A stretch of 64,000 bases of DNA from Crocinitomix sp044361315 (GTDB lineage: Bacteria > Bacteroidota > Bacteroidia > Flavobacteriales_D > Crocinitomicaceae). Under the pieces are notes generated by a model. That model was not told where the DNA came from. It saw only the letters and a program-made list of their open reading frames with translations, and searched no databases. Each line of letters opens with the position of its first letter. The stretch's first letter is position 1. The DNA lies in contig JBIKJA010000005.1 of assembly GCA_044361315.1 (NCBI GenBank), forward strand, positions 1 to 64,000, read 5' to 3'. The position numbers and the translations under genes were made by a program. Positions 16,132 through 25,782 of this stretch are shown here, piece by piece.

Positions 16132-18408
16132 ATGGCAATTTTACGACCCCTACTCATAATCCTGCTTATTTTAAACGTGAGTTCATTTGCACAAACTTAC
16201 GATGTTTTAAAAGTAGAAATCACCTGTCAAGCAAAACCCTTGACAAGTCCATTTAATACAAGCGCTAACGAATTTTCTCCGTATTTTTTTGAAAACGTTC
16301 TTTATTTTTCTTCCGATCGTGATCCAGATTATTTTTTAGTAGGCGAAAACAATTGGAGCTCAGTTAAATGCGTTAATCTTTTTCAAACAGATATCAAAGG
16401 GGATATTAATGAAGCATCTAAATTTAAAAATACTAGTTTGGTTTCTGAAAAACTAAATATTGGAACGCATACTGGACCGGCTTGTCTTTCAACCACTGGC
16501 GATTCACTTTTTCTTTCTCAAGTAAAAATTGATAAAAAATCTGGAGTTTTTAAGCCTCAAATTTATCTGTGTACAAGAGTGAATAGTACATTCTCAAAAC
16601 CTAAATTACTTCCGTTTAACAATGCCAATTATTCTTTCACGCATCCAGCTTATAATTCTAGCGAACAGCGTTTGTATTTTTCTTCGGATAAAGCAGGCGG
16701 TAAGGATCTTTATTATTCCGAGTTAACAGACATCGGTTGGTCAACCCCTGTTGCCATTACCGAAGTGAATACAATTGAAGACGAGGTGTTTCCTTTTGTA
16801 GTGGAAAATATTATCTTCTTTGCGTGTAATCAAAATGGAAAAGCGAATGGGTTGGATATTTTTTGGGAATTATTGGATGGTAAGAGCAACCGACAACCTT
16901 TAGAAGGACTAAATTCGGCGAAAGACGACTTTGGGATGTTTGTATTTTCTGAAATGAAAAATGGTTATTTTACCACCAACCGTCATGGTAATGACGATAT
17001 TAGTTTCTTCGATATGAAAAAAACAGTCACAATTTCGAAAGAAATGGCTGGAACTTTTAAATTCAAAAACTTAAATACCATACCTTCTGATATGGTTGTT
17101 CAACTTATTGGCGAAAATGATTTTATTATTCAACAAACTATAACCGATAGTAAAGGTGATTTTATCTTTAAGCAGGTTGATTATAACAAAGGGTACTCAA
17201 TTAAAGCATTATCCGAAGAAGATTTAGAATTAAGTCTAAAAAATCAAGAAGGGCAATATGTCGCAGACATGCTTGGTGACAAAAATAATGTCTTTACGTA
17301 CCGAAAAATTGGCGCAGATAATAGCGGAACGCTTTCGTTAATTCCTGAAGATATGATTGATTTTACGCTAAATGAAGGACATCTTTCTGCGCAATTAATT
17401 TATGAAGACAATGTTGGTATTTATCCTAAGGCAATGAAAGTATTGTTGGTGGACGAAAAAGGAAACATCAACTTAAGTGCGTTAACAGACGAAAAAGGTA
17501 ATTTTGAGTTTAAAAAAATCAGCATGTCTGCTGACTATGTGCTAAAAACGCAAGAAACAGACGACAGAATATTACTTTTAATTTATGATTTAAAAGGAAA
17601 TGTTGTGGCCCAGTTAAAAACTAATGATCAAGGTGAATTTACGTACCTAAAATTAAATCCTAACTACAGCAATACATTGGAAATAAAAGAAACCGAAGAA
17701 GAAGCATTTGAGTTTGAGAGTCAAACAATTTGGGGTTATTTTGAATACAATACGAATAAAAAATTAAACCGCGAAGGTTTAATCGTCTCTGCTTATAACG
17801 AAAATGGTGAATTGGTGGCTAGTGAAATAACTGATAAAGATGGCTTTTTCCGATTTAGAAACTTGCCAATTGATAAAACCTTGATGTTTCAATTAAAGGA
17901 AAATGGTGAAAATTTTATTCTCGATAATTTTACCCTCTACATCTACGATCGTTATGGACAAAAAATTGCTGGTTTGCGTCGTGGACAAGATGGTTATTTC
18001 ACCTATCGGCCGCTGGGATACGATAAAAGTGATAATTTAAGCGAAATCGAAACTGAAAATTTGGAATTTATTCTCGGTGATCAACTTAAACGAAAACGAA
18101 TAGTTGTTTATTTTGATTCAAACCAAGAGCAGGTAAAATCCGAAGAACTTAAAATCCTAAATAATTTGGTTTCTTTGTTAAATTCCAATCCCGTCGTTAA
18201 AGTGGAGATTAATGCATATGCTGATGCTAAAGCAACAGACGAATACAACCTCGTCCTTTCGCTAAAAAGAGGGGAGTGGATTCGCGATTATTTTACTAAA
18301 AAGGGTATTGCTGCCAATCGAATCATCATTAACTCTTACGGCGAATCCCGCTTGATTGATGAGAAAAATGATGCCCTCAATCGACGTGCAGAAATTCATT
18401 TGTATTAA
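16132..18408 (+). CDS. OmpA family protein with PD40 and regulatory-domain repeats
   Basis: The protein has 758 residues; the signal peptide ends at NVSSFAQ. Residues about 30-290 form PD40/WD40-like blades (YFSSDRD, LYFSSDKAGGKDLYYSE, TTNRHGNDDI). Residues about 300-640 hold repeated carboxypeptidase-regulatory-like modules with the recurring pattern DxKGxFxFxxL. The C-terminus (about 645-758) is an OmpA peptidoglycan-binding domain, VVYFDSNQEQVKSEELKIL to RRAEIHLY. It probably tethers the outer-membrane complex to peptidoglycan. It starts 8 bases after the SprF-like gene and so is part of the same operon. Confidence 0.88.
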   Translation: MAILRPLLIILLILNVSSFAQTYDVLKVEITCQAKPLTSPFNTSANEFSPYFFENVLYFSSDRDPDYFLVGENNWSSVKCVNLFQTDIKGDINEASKFKNTSLVSEKLNIGTHTGPACLSTTGDSLFLSQVKIDKKSGVFKPQIYLCTRVNSTFSKPKLLPFNNANYSFTHPAYNSSEQRLYFSSDKAGGKDLYYSELTDIGWSTPVAITEVNTIEDEVFPFVVENIIFFACNQNGKANGLDIFWELLDGKSNRQPLEGLNSAKDDFGMFVFSEMKNGYFTTNRHGNDDISFFDMKKTVTISKEMAGTFKFKNLNTIPSDMVVQLIGENDFIIQQTITDSKGDFIFKQVDYNKGYSIKALSEEDLELSLKNQEGQYVADMLGDKNNVFTYRKIGADNSGTLSLIPEDMIDFTLNEGHLSAQLIYEDNVGIYPKAMKVLLVDEKGNINLSALTDEKGNFEFKKISMSADYVLKTQETDDRILLLIYDLKGNVVAQLKTNDQGEFTYLKLNPNYSNTLEIKETEEEAFEFESQTIWGYFEYNTNKKLNREGLIVSAYNENGELVASEITDKDGFFRFRNLPIDKTLMFQLKENGENFILDNFTLYIYDRYGQKIAGLRRGQDGYFTYRPLGYDKSDNLSEIETENLEFILGDQLKRKRIVVYFDSNQEQVKSEELKILNNLVSLLNSNPVVKVEINAYADAKATDEYNLVLSLKRGEWIRDYFTKKGIAANRIIINSYGESRLIDEKNDALNRRAEIHLY

Positions 18409-18551
18409 AAATCAGCTTTGCAAACCTCTCACTCATAATTACTCACCTTCCGGATCATTAAGATTTTTAATCCCATAGTAACTAAAGGTTTTTATGAAGT
18501 GGATCGTTAATGTAATTATTTGGGCGTTTTTGCCCTTTGCAAGGCCAAACC

Positions 18552-18604
18552 ACGCGCTCCATTATAGTCCCGACCGGAGCGTCGGGAGCTGCCATTTCGC
18601 GCGT
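18552..18604. repeat. Nested GC-rich palindrome, REP-like
   Basis: In the 362-base gap between the OmpA gene and clpC there is a small hairpin (GGGC...GCCC near 18520-18534). A nested structure follows: outer arms ACGCGC (18552-18557) and GCGCGT (18599-18604), inner arms TCCCGAC (18568-18574) and GTCGGGA (18581-18587). The GC content is far above that of the flanks. A similar GC-rich palindrome lies at 745-826. These are probably members of a dispersed extragenic repeat family. No open frame is convincing here. Confidence 0.45.
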
Positions 18605-18680
18605 TAACGCGGTTACGTAAAACGAATCGAATTCATCAAACTCGATAAAATTCTAACACCGCCCCCTGTTTCGTAGGGAC

Positions 18681-18715
18681 AAAAAAAATCCTGTACATTT
18701 TAAGCACAGGATTTT
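18681..18715 (-). terminator. Terminator after clpC
   Basis: Read on the minus strand, AAAATCCTGTGC pairs imperfectly with TACAGGATTTT, followed by a run of T. It lies about 55 bases beyond the clpC stop. Confidence 0.85.
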
Positions 18716-18770
18716 CAAAATTTACTCAAATTCACCTTAACTTCAATTCTTCAAAACTGAAGAAGTAGAA

Positions 18771-21329
18771 CTAATCTTCTTTTTTCGATTCTTTCTTTTT
18801 TGGTGGTTTTTTATCCTTCTCAATTTTAATCACCAATTCTTCTTTTACTTTGTCAAAACTAATCGCAATGGTATCACCAGTCGCTAAAGTTGAATTAATA
18901 ATCTCTTCCGCCAACGGATCTTCCACGTATTTTTGAATCGCTCTATTTAAAGGACGAGCACCGTACTTTTCATCATAACCTTTGTCAGCAATAAAATCTT
19001 TTGCTTCCTCGGTCATTTTCATGGTATAGCCTAATTCATCAATTCTGCCATACAATTTTTTCAATTCGATGTCAATAATTCGGTGAATATCCGCTTTTGT
19101 CAACGAATTAAAAATAATCATATCGTCAATTCTATTCAAAAATTCAGGCGAAAACGCTTTTTTCAACGCATTATGAATGATTTTTTGCGAATTTTCTTCC
19201 GATTGACTGGTTTGAGATTTTGTTCCAAAACCAACACCTGTTCCAAAATCCTGTAATTGTCTCACCCCAATATTTGACGTCATGATAATTACCGTATTCT
19301 TAAAATCAATTTTTCGTCCTAAACCATCCGTCATGTGACCATCATCCAACACTTGCAACAAAATGTTAAATACATCTGGATGCGCTTTTTCAATCTCGTC
19401 TAATAAGATAATCGAATAGGGTTTACGTCTAACTTTTTCAGTTAATTGTCCACCTTCTTCATATCCAACGTATCCCGGAGGAGCTCCAACCAATCGAGAA
19501 ACAGAAAATTTCTCCATGTATTCAGACATATCCACACGAATCAAGGCATCTTCCGAATCAAACATGGTACGAGCTAAAACTTTCGCTAATTGCGTTTTAC
19601 CTACACCAGTTGGCCCTAGAAAGAAAAACGATCCAATTGGCTTATTAGGATCTTTTAATCCAGCACGGTTCCGTTGAATCGCTTTCACCACTTTTAAAAC
19701 CGCTGCATCTTGTCCAATAACACTGCCTTTAATGGTTTCTCCCAAACTCATTATTTTTCCATTCTCAGATTCAGAAACCTTTCTCAATGGAATTCCTGTC
19801 ATCATCGAAACAACCTCTGCCACATTGTCCTCCGTGACCATAATTCGGTTCGCTTTCGAACTTTCTTCCCATCTTAATTGAGCGCTTTCAAGCTCATGTT
19901 GAAGATTTTTTTCCGTATCTCGCAATTCAGCAGCCTTTTCATATTGTTGGCTTTTAATTACATTCCCTTTCTCATCTTTAATCTCATCAATTTTCTTCTC
20001 CAAATCGGTAATCTCCTTCGGCACATTAATATTTGTAATATGCACCCTCGAACCAACTTCGTCCATTGCATCAATAGCCTTATCTGGCAAATTTCTGTCA
20101 GACATATAACGTTCTGTCAATTTCACACAAGCTTCAATTGCTTCCGGAGAGTAGGTAACATTGTGATGATCTTCATAACGTTCTTTAATATTATTCAAAA
20201 TCTCTATCGATTCCGGAATATTAGTAGGTTCAATTAATACCTTTTGAAAACGACGCTCTAAAGCACCATCTTTTTCAACATATTGTCTAAATTCGTCCAA
20301 GGTTGTTGCTCCAATTACTTGAATTTCACCCCTAGCCAAGGCAGGTTTAAACATATTTGAAGCGTCTAATGAACCAGATGCGCCACCTGCACCAATAATA
20401 GTATGAATCTCATCAATGAATAAAATAATGTCACGTGATTTTTCTAATTCATTCATTACCGCCTTCATTCGCTCCTCAAATTGACCACGGTATTTTGTAC
20501 CCGCAACCAACGATGCTAAGTCCAACGAAATAATTCGTTTGTTAAATAAGATCCGAGATACTTTTTTCTGAACAATTCTTAAGGCCAATCCCTCAGCAAT
20601 CGCAGATTTTCCAACACCCGGTTCACCAATCAAAATAGGGTTGTTCTTTTTTCTTCGCGATAAAATTTGAGAAACACGCTCAATCTCTAATTTTCTACCA
20701 ACAATAGGGTCTAATTTATTTTCCTCCGCCATTGCAGTAAGATCCCTTCCAAAATTATCTAAAACAGGAGTTTTAGATTTGCCATCAGCAGGGCGTTTGG
20801 CACCGCCAGCGGCACCTTTAAATCCTCCGTCTCCTTCCTGATCTTCGTTTTCATCTGAATTACCAGGGAATTCAGCTTTTGGATAATTTTGTTCTTCAAT
20901 CATAGCTTCTAATTCTTCTTTTATATTTTCGTAAATAACGCCATATTTATTTAAAACACGAGTGGCTAAATTATTTTCCTCACGCAAAATTGCCAATAAA
21001 ATATGCTCGGTCCCAACTTTAGCACTTTTAAATAATTTAGCTTCTAAATAGGTGATTTTTAGTACCTTTTCGGCTTGTCTCACCAGCGGAATATTATTAG
21101 CTGTGATACTCTTAACACGGTTTTCTTTTAATGTTTTTTCAAGTTCTAACCTGATTTTTTGAAGATCAACCTGAAATTCAAGCAATAATTTAATTGCTAA
21201 ACCCTCTCCCTCACGCAAAATTCCCAAAAGAATGTGTTCAACACCCAAATAGTCATTTCCTAAACGCAAGGCTTCTTCTCGGCTGAACGAAAGTACATCT
21301 TTAGCTCTTGCAGAAAAATTTGCATCCAT
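18771..21329 (-). CDS. clpC: ATP-dependent Clp protease ATP-binding subunit ClpC
   Basis: The protein has 852 residues, the normal length. Two Clp N-terminal repeats (about 1-145) precede AAA domain 1 with Walker A GEPGVGKS (235-242) and IILFIDEIHT. A UVR-containing middle region (about 440-490) follows, then AAA domain 2 with Walker A GPTGVGKT (572-579), and a Lys/Glu-rich tail. As a hexamer it unfolds proteins and feeds them to ClpP; no clpP is in the window. It is a single gene, divergent from gyrA across a 334-base gap, with a terminator behind it. Confidence 0.96.
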   Translation of the reverse strand: MDANFSARAKDVLSFSREEALRLGNDYLGVEHILLGILREGEGLAIKLLLEFQVDLQKIRLELEKTLKENRVKSITANNIPLVRQAEKVLKITYLEAKLFKSAKVGTEHILLAILREENNLATRVLNKYGVIYENIKEELEAMIEEQNYPKAEFPGNSDENEDQEGDGGFKGAAGGAKRPADGKSKTPVLDNFGRDLTAMAEENKLDPIVGRKLEIERVSQILSRRKKNNPILIGEPGVGKSAIAEGLALRIVQKKVSRILFNKRIISLDLASLVAGTKYRGQFEERMKAVMNELEKSRDIILFIDEIHTIIGAGGASGSLDASNMFKPALARGEIQVIGATTLDEFRQYVEKDGALERRFQKVLIEPTNIPESIEILNNIKERYEDHHNVTYSPEAIEACVKLTERYMSDRNLPDKAIDAMDEVGSRVHITNINVPKEITDLEKKIDEIKDEKGNVIKSQQYEKAAELRDTEKNLQHELESAQLRWEESSKANRIMVTEDNVAEVVSMMTGIPLRKVSESENGKIMSLGETIKGSVIGQDAAVLKVVKAIQRNRAGLKDPNKPIGSFFFLGPTGVGKTQLAKVLARTMFDSEDALIRVDMSEYMEKFSVSRLVGAPPGYVGYEEGGQLTEKVRRKPYSIILLDEIEKAHPDVFNILLQVLDDGHMTDGLGRKIDFKNTVIIMTSNIGVRQLQDFGTGVGFGTKSQTSQSEENSQKIIHNALKKAFSPEFLNRIDDMIIFNSLTKADIHRIIDIELKKLYGRIDELGYTMKMTEEAKDFIADKGYDEKYGARPLNRAIQKYVEDPLAEEIINSTLATGDTIAISFDKVKEELVIKIEKDKKPPKKKESKKED

Positions 21330-21663
21330 AGTTTCTTTTTTTTATCTTAATTATAACAAAACTTATCTCGATTTGTTGCAATTTTTAATTCTAGTCATTT
21401 CTGCTGCTTTTTCCTTCTCATATATCACATACAATATAGTACGTTTCAATTCAAAATTCATTGCAAGAAATCACGACTTTTTTTAATTGCCCAAATTAAC
21501 CCATTATTTTCATTTTTAAAGATACAAAGAACAATTTTTATACCGATTGTTGATAAAGATTATTTTCATGACATTTTTGTTAATAAGTCGCCATAATGAC
21601 ATGAAAATTATTCCTAATAAAATGCCTATTTTCGACCCCTATAACTAAAACGAAAAATAGAGT
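21330..21663. other. Divergent intergenic region between clpC and gyrA
   Basis: This is an AT-rich 334-base gap that must hold both promoters. I see no exact TAnnTTTG box for either gene; TATTTTCG at about 21627-21634 is one base off the consensus, 29 bases before the gyrA ATG. No hairpin or small reading frame stands out. Confidence 0.4.
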
Positions 21664-24297
21664 ATGGCCGAAGGAGAAAATATCATCAAAATTGACATCG
21701 ACGAGGAAATGAGATCCGCTTACATTGATTATTCAATGTCGGTAATTGTTTCAAGAGCACTCCCTGATGTACGGGATGGATTAAAACCAGTACATAGAAG
21801 AGTTTTATACGGTATGCAAGATTTGGGTGTATATTCAAATAGACCACATAAAAAATCCGCCAGAATTGTTGGGGATGTATTAGGTAAATATCACCCACAT
21901 GGGGATTCTTCCGTTTATGATACCATGGTGCGTATGGCGCAACCTTGGTCATTAAGATATCCATTGGTAGATGGGCAAGGTAACTTTGGATCGGTCGATG
22001 GAGACAGTCCTGCTGCAATGAGATACACAGAGTCGCGTTTGCAAAAAATTGCCGAAGAACTTTTGGCAGATTTAGATAAAGAAACAGTTGATTTTACAAA
22101 CAACTTTGATGATTCTCTTCAAGAACCAACCGTTCTTCCTACTAAAGTTCCAAATCTCTTAGTTAATGGAGCTTCTGGGATTGCCGTTGGTATGGCGACG
22201 AATATGCCTCCACATAATTTATCCGAATGTGTAGATGGAATTACTGCCTATATTAATAATAGAGATATTGAGATTGAAGAATTGATGGAATATATCAAAG
22301 CTCCAGATTTTCCTACAGGTGGTGTCATTTATGGCTACGAAGGGGTAAAAGAAGCCTTTTTGACTGGTCGTGGTCGCGTAATGATGCGCGGAACTGCTGT
22401 GATCGAAGAAATTCGCGAAGGTAAAGAAGCAATTATCGTTACTGAAATTCCTTATCAAGTGAACAAAGCCGAAATGATCAAAAAAACCGCTGATCTTGTT
22501 AACGAAGGTAAAATTGTCGGAATTTCTGACATGCGGGATGAGTCAGATCGTAACGGGATGAGAATCGTTTACGAATTAAAACGTGACGCAATTCCTAATG
22601 TTGTATTAAATAAATTATTTAAATATACAGCTTTACAAACTTCATTCTCAGTGAATAACATTGCTCTAGTTAATGGGCGGCCAGAAGTATTGAATTTAAA
22701 GGATATGATTGTTCACTTCGTTAATCATAGACACGAAGTGGTGATTCGTCGTACGAAATTTGAATTGCGAAAAGCAGAAGAAAGAGCACATATATTAGAA
22801 GGACTCATCATTGCGTCTGATAATATTGATGAAGTGATTAAATTGATTCGAGCTTCTAAAAATCCAGACGAAGCAAAGGATAAATTAATCGAACGATTTG
22901 CGTTGAGTGATCTTCAAGCACGCGCAATTGTTGAAATGAGATTAAGACAGTTAACTGGTCTTGAGCAAGATAAATTACGCGCTGAATACGAAGACCTCTT
23001 GATTAAAATCGCCGACTTAAAAGATATTTTGGCAAGTGAAGACCGTCGAATGGACATTATTAAAGAAGAGCTTGCTTATATTAAAGAGAAATACGGTGAT
23101 GCTCGTCGCTCTAGAATCGAATATGCGGCGAACGAAATGCGTATCGAAGATTTAATTGCAGACAATGAAGTGATCATCACTATTTCTCACGCAGGTTATA
23201 TTAAACGTACTTCTTTAGATGAATACCGTGTACAAAGTAGAGGAGGGGTTGGTGCAAAAGGTTCGGCAACAAGAGATAAAGATTTCTTAGAGCATTTATT
23301 TGTGGCAACCAATCACAATTGGCTGCTAATCTTCACCGAAAAAGGAAAATGTTTTTGGATGCGAATTTTTGAAATTCCAGAAGGAAGTAAAAGTGCAAAA
23401 GGTAGAGCGCTTCAAAACCTCATAAACATCGATCAAGATGATTCAATCAAAGCGTTTATCAACGTGGAAGATATTAAAGATGAATCATATATCAAAGATA
23501 AATACATTGTAATGTGTACTAAACGAGGGGTTATTAAAAAAACCAAACTCGAACAATATTCACGTCCACGTACAAATGGAATTCACGCAATTGGTGTCAG
23601 AGAAGGGGATGAATTGTTAGAAGCTAAATTGACCAATGGAACCAACGAAATTATGTTGGCCTTAAAATCTGGTAAATCTATCCGATTTAACGAAGAAAAA
23701 GTTCGTTTTATGGGAAGAACTGCGTCAGGTGTGCGCGGTGTTACCTTAGCGAATGAGCAAGATGAAGTTGTTGGTATGATTGCGGTAGAAAACGAATTAG
23801 CAAACGTATTAGTAGTATCAAGCAACGGGTACGGTAAACGTTCAGAAGTATCTGATTATAGAGTAACGAACAGAGGAGGAAAAGGCGTTAAAACCATCAA
23901 CGTAACTGAAAAAACTGGCTCTTTAATTGCGATTAAAAATGTGACAGATGACGACGATTTGATGATTATAACTCGGAAGGGAATCACGATCCGTATGCAT
24001 GTGGACGCGCTTCGAGTAATGGGAAGAGCAACACAAGGCGTTCGTTTGATTAGCTTACGTGGAGACGATGAAATTGCTGCGGTTGCAAAAGTATACAGAG
24101 ATCGTGAAGAAGATGATTTGACTGCTTATGATGAAGATGGAAATCCAATTGTACCAGAAATGGTGGTTGATAGCGTAAGTGCGGATGATATTATCGAATT
24201 GGCCGACGACGCAATTGAAGAAATGGACGATGAAATTATCGAAGATAGTGAGGAAGAAGATGAGTTATTGGAAGATGATGAGGACGATGTTGAATAA
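21664..24297 (+). CDS. gyrA: DNA gyrase subunit A
   Basis: The protein has 877 residues. The catalytic tyrosine is Tyr121 in AAMRYTESRL. The quinolone-determining region reads KYHPHGDSSVYDT, with serine 82 and aspartate 86 at the positions of E. coli Ser83 and Asp87, that is, the drug-sensitive residues. The C-terminal half carries the beta-pinwheel repeats; NRGGKG corresponds to the GyrA box that identifies gyrase rather than topoisomerase IV. The last 45 residues are strongly acidic, ending DDEDDVE. With GyrB (not here) it introduces negative supercoils. A hairpin terminator follows directly. Confidence 0.96.
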   Translation: MAEGENIIKIDIDEEMRSAYIDYSMSVIVSRALPDVRDGLKPVHRRVLYGMQDLGVYSNRPHKKSARIVGDVLGKYHPHGDSSVYDTMVRMAQPWSLRYPLVDGQGNFGSVDGDSPAAMRYTESRLQKIAEELLADLDKETVDFTNNFDDSLQEPTVLPTKVPNLLVNGASGIAVGMATNMPPHNLSECVDGITAYINNRDIEIEELMEYIKAPDFPTGGVIYGYEGVKEAFLTGRGRVMMRGTAVIEEIREGKEAIIVTEIPYQVNKAEMIKKTADLVNEGKIVGISDMRDESDRNGMRIVYELKRDAIPNVVLNKLFKYTALQTSFSVNNIALVNGRPEVLNLKDMIVHFVNHRHEVVIRRTKFELRKAEERAHILEGLIIASDNIDEVIKLIRASKNPDEAKDKLIERFALSDLQARAIVEMRLRQLTGLEQDKLRAEYEDLLIKIADLKDILASEDRRMDIIKEELAYIKEKYGDARRSRIEYAANEMRIEDLIADNEVIITISHAGYIKRTSLDEYRVQSRGGVGAKGSATRDKDFLEHLFVATNHNWLLIFTEKGKCFWMRIFEIPEGSKSAKGRALQNLINIDQDDSIKAFINVEDIKDESYIKDKYIVMCTKRGVIKKTKLEQYSRPRTNGIHAIGVREGDELLEAKLTNGTNEIMLALKSGKSIRFNEEKVRFMGRTASGVRGVTLANEQDEVVGMIAVENELANVLVVSSNGYGKRSEVSDYRVTNRGGKGVKTINVTEKTGSLIAIKNVTDDDDLMIITRKGITIRMHVDALRVMGRATQGVRLISLRGDDEIAAVAKVYRDREEDDLTAYDEDGNPIVPEMVVDSVSADDIIELADDAIEEMDDEIIEDSEEEDELLEDDEDDVE

Positions 24298-24308
24298 ACA
24301 AGCCACAT

Positions 24309-24347
24309 AATTAGCTCAATTTTAAAAATAAATTGAGCTAATTATTT
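24309..24347 (+). terminator. Hairpin terminator after gyrA
   Basis: There is a perfect stem of AATTAGCTCAATTT (24309-24322) and its complement (24330-24343) around a short A-rich loop. The T run after it is interrupted, so termination may be partial. Confidence 0.7.
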
Positions 24348-24365
24348 TCCAATTATGTATTTTTG
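24333..24365 (+). promoter_or_regulatory. Promoter for the TPR protein gene
   Basis: TATTTTTG at 24358-24365 matches TAnnTTTG, and TTG at 24333-24335 lies 22 bases upstream as a -33 element. The -33 element sits inside the 3' arm of the gyrA terminator. The predicted leader is about 135 bases. Confidence 0.5.
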
Positions 24366-24506
24366 AGATGTGGCATAAAAATTGAATGTCATTTGTGGAA
24401 TGCATAAAATAATTGCATTAAGAGTTTAATTAACTAATAAAATGATTGAAAAGAGAATTTCAAAAAATGTAAAAAATTCTAAATCAATCTAGATAAAAAC
24501 GAAAAA

Positions 24507-25712
24507 ATGAAACAAATTGTTTTAACAGGAATGTTTGCCTTTCTTGCAATAGCAGGATTTGCACAAAAAAGTAACGTTACAAATGCGGCAATGGCATATT
24601 CTAGTTATATGGAAAATATGGCTGCCGATCCAGCAACAGCTAAAAAGGATCTTTTGGAGGCAAAGTCTTACATTGATTTAGCTTGCGTTCACACGGAAAC
24701 TATTGCAGATCCTAAAGCATGGATGTATAAAGGTAAAATTTATATCGATCTTTCAGCCGTGGTTATGGCTGCAACTGACAAAGCTGATTTTGCAGGAATG
24801 CAACCTGAAAAAATGATGGAAGAAGGGTTTGCAGCATTTGCAAAATCTAAAGAGGTTGACGCTAAAAAACGATACGAAGAGGATATTAATGCTTATGCTG
24901 AAATGTATCGCGCTATTTTATCAAATGCTGGAATAACTGCTTATGGCGAAGATAATTTTGAAATGGCCATGGGTGGTTTACTCGGAGCAGCACAATTTGG
25001 AGAAGTTATTGGTCTTAAAGATTCAATGATGTATTTTTTCGGCGGAATTGCTGCCTATAACGCAAAGCAGTTCGCCGTTGCAGAAGAGGCGTTTAACACG
25101 TGTGTTGAATTAAATTATAATATGGCCGAAAGCATTGGTTATTTGGCTAAATCGATGAAAGAAACTGGTAAAACTGCTGAGGCAGAAGCCCGTTTAAAAG
25201 AAGTTGTTTCAAAATATCCTAATGACTTAGATGTTTTGATTCAATTAACAAATTTCTATATCGACAATAACAGAAACGAAGATGCAGGGAATGCAATCAG
25301 CGCGGCCTTGAAACTCGACCCAAATAATATTGCCTTGGTTTACAATTCAGGAATTATTTATGAGACTATGGGTAAAATGGATGTCGCAGAAGCAGCATAT
25401 TTGAAAAGTTTGGAGTTAAAACCTGATTATACGGATGCTTTATATTCGTTAGGGGTATTTTATTTTAACCGAGGTGCCGATGCCAATAACATTGCCAACG
25501 ATTTACCTTATGGTGACCCAGCTTACGATAAAACAATTGCAGAATCAAAAGAATTCTGGGCAAAAGCATTACCTTATTTAGAAAAAGCAGCGTTAGCAGA
25601 GCCTAATGATTTGATAATTCTTGAATCTTTAAAACAAGTGTATGGTAAATTAAGCATGACAGAAAAATTTAAAGAAACTAAAGAAAAAATTGCGGCTGTT
25701 AAAGCAAAATAA
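24507..25712 (+). CDS. Secreted TPR-repeat protein
   Basis: The protein has 401 residues, with a signal peptide MKQIVLTGMFAFLAIAGFAQ. The rest is a helical solenoid: clear tetratricopeptide repeats occur around residues 170-320 (NYNMAESIGYLAKSMKETGK, DPNNIALVYNSGIIYETMGK, KPDYTDALYSLGVFYFNRG). TPR proteins are scaffolds; a periplasmic role is likely, with the partner unknown. No lipobox cysteine is present, so it is soluble. It stands alone between gyrA and the GNAT gene and has its own promoter and terminator. Confidence 0.85.
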   Translation: MKQIVLTGMFAFLAIAGFAQKSNVTNAAMAYSSYMENMAADPATAKKDLLEAKSYIDLACVHTETIADPKAWMYKGKIYIDLSAVVMAATDKADFAGMQPEKMMEEGFAAFAKSKEVDAKKRYEEDINAYAEMYRAILSNAGITAYGEDNFEMAMGGLLGAAQFGEVIGLKDSMMYFFGGIAAYNAKQFAVAEEAFNTCVELNYNMAESIGYLAKSMKETGKTAEAEARLKEVVSKYPNDLDVLIQLTNFYIDNNRNEDAGNAISAALKLDPNNIALVYNSGIIYETMGKMDVAEAAYLKSLELKPDYTDALYSLGVFYFNRGADANNIANDLPYGDPAYDKTIAESKEFWAKALPYLEKAALAEPNDLIILESLKQVYGKLSMTEKFKETKEKIAAVKAK

Positions 25713-25732
25713 TAACATATAAATGTATAATT

Positions 25733-25768
25733 CAAAAATCCTGTCAAGTAACTTGGCGGGATTTTTTG
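25733..25768 (+). terminator. Rho-independent terminator after the TPR gene
   Basis: AAATCCTGTCAAG pairs with CTTGGCGGGATTT (two G-U pairs) around a 3-base loop, followed by six T. Confidence 0.88.
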
Positions 25769-25770
25769 TT

Positions 25771-25778
25771 TAATTTTG
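25771..25778 (+). promoter_or_regulatory. -7 box only 4 bases before the GNAT start codon
   Basis: TAATTTTG matches TAnnTTTG; the ATG begins at 25783. Transcription would start at or just inside the start codon, so the message may be leaderless. The T run of the preceding terminator runs directly into this box. Confidence 0.5.
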
Positions 25779-25782
25779 TCCC

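Noticed and set aside
19878..20237. 119-codon + strand frame
   Set aside because: It lies inside clpC on the opposite strand; the clpC protein is full-length and conserved throughout.
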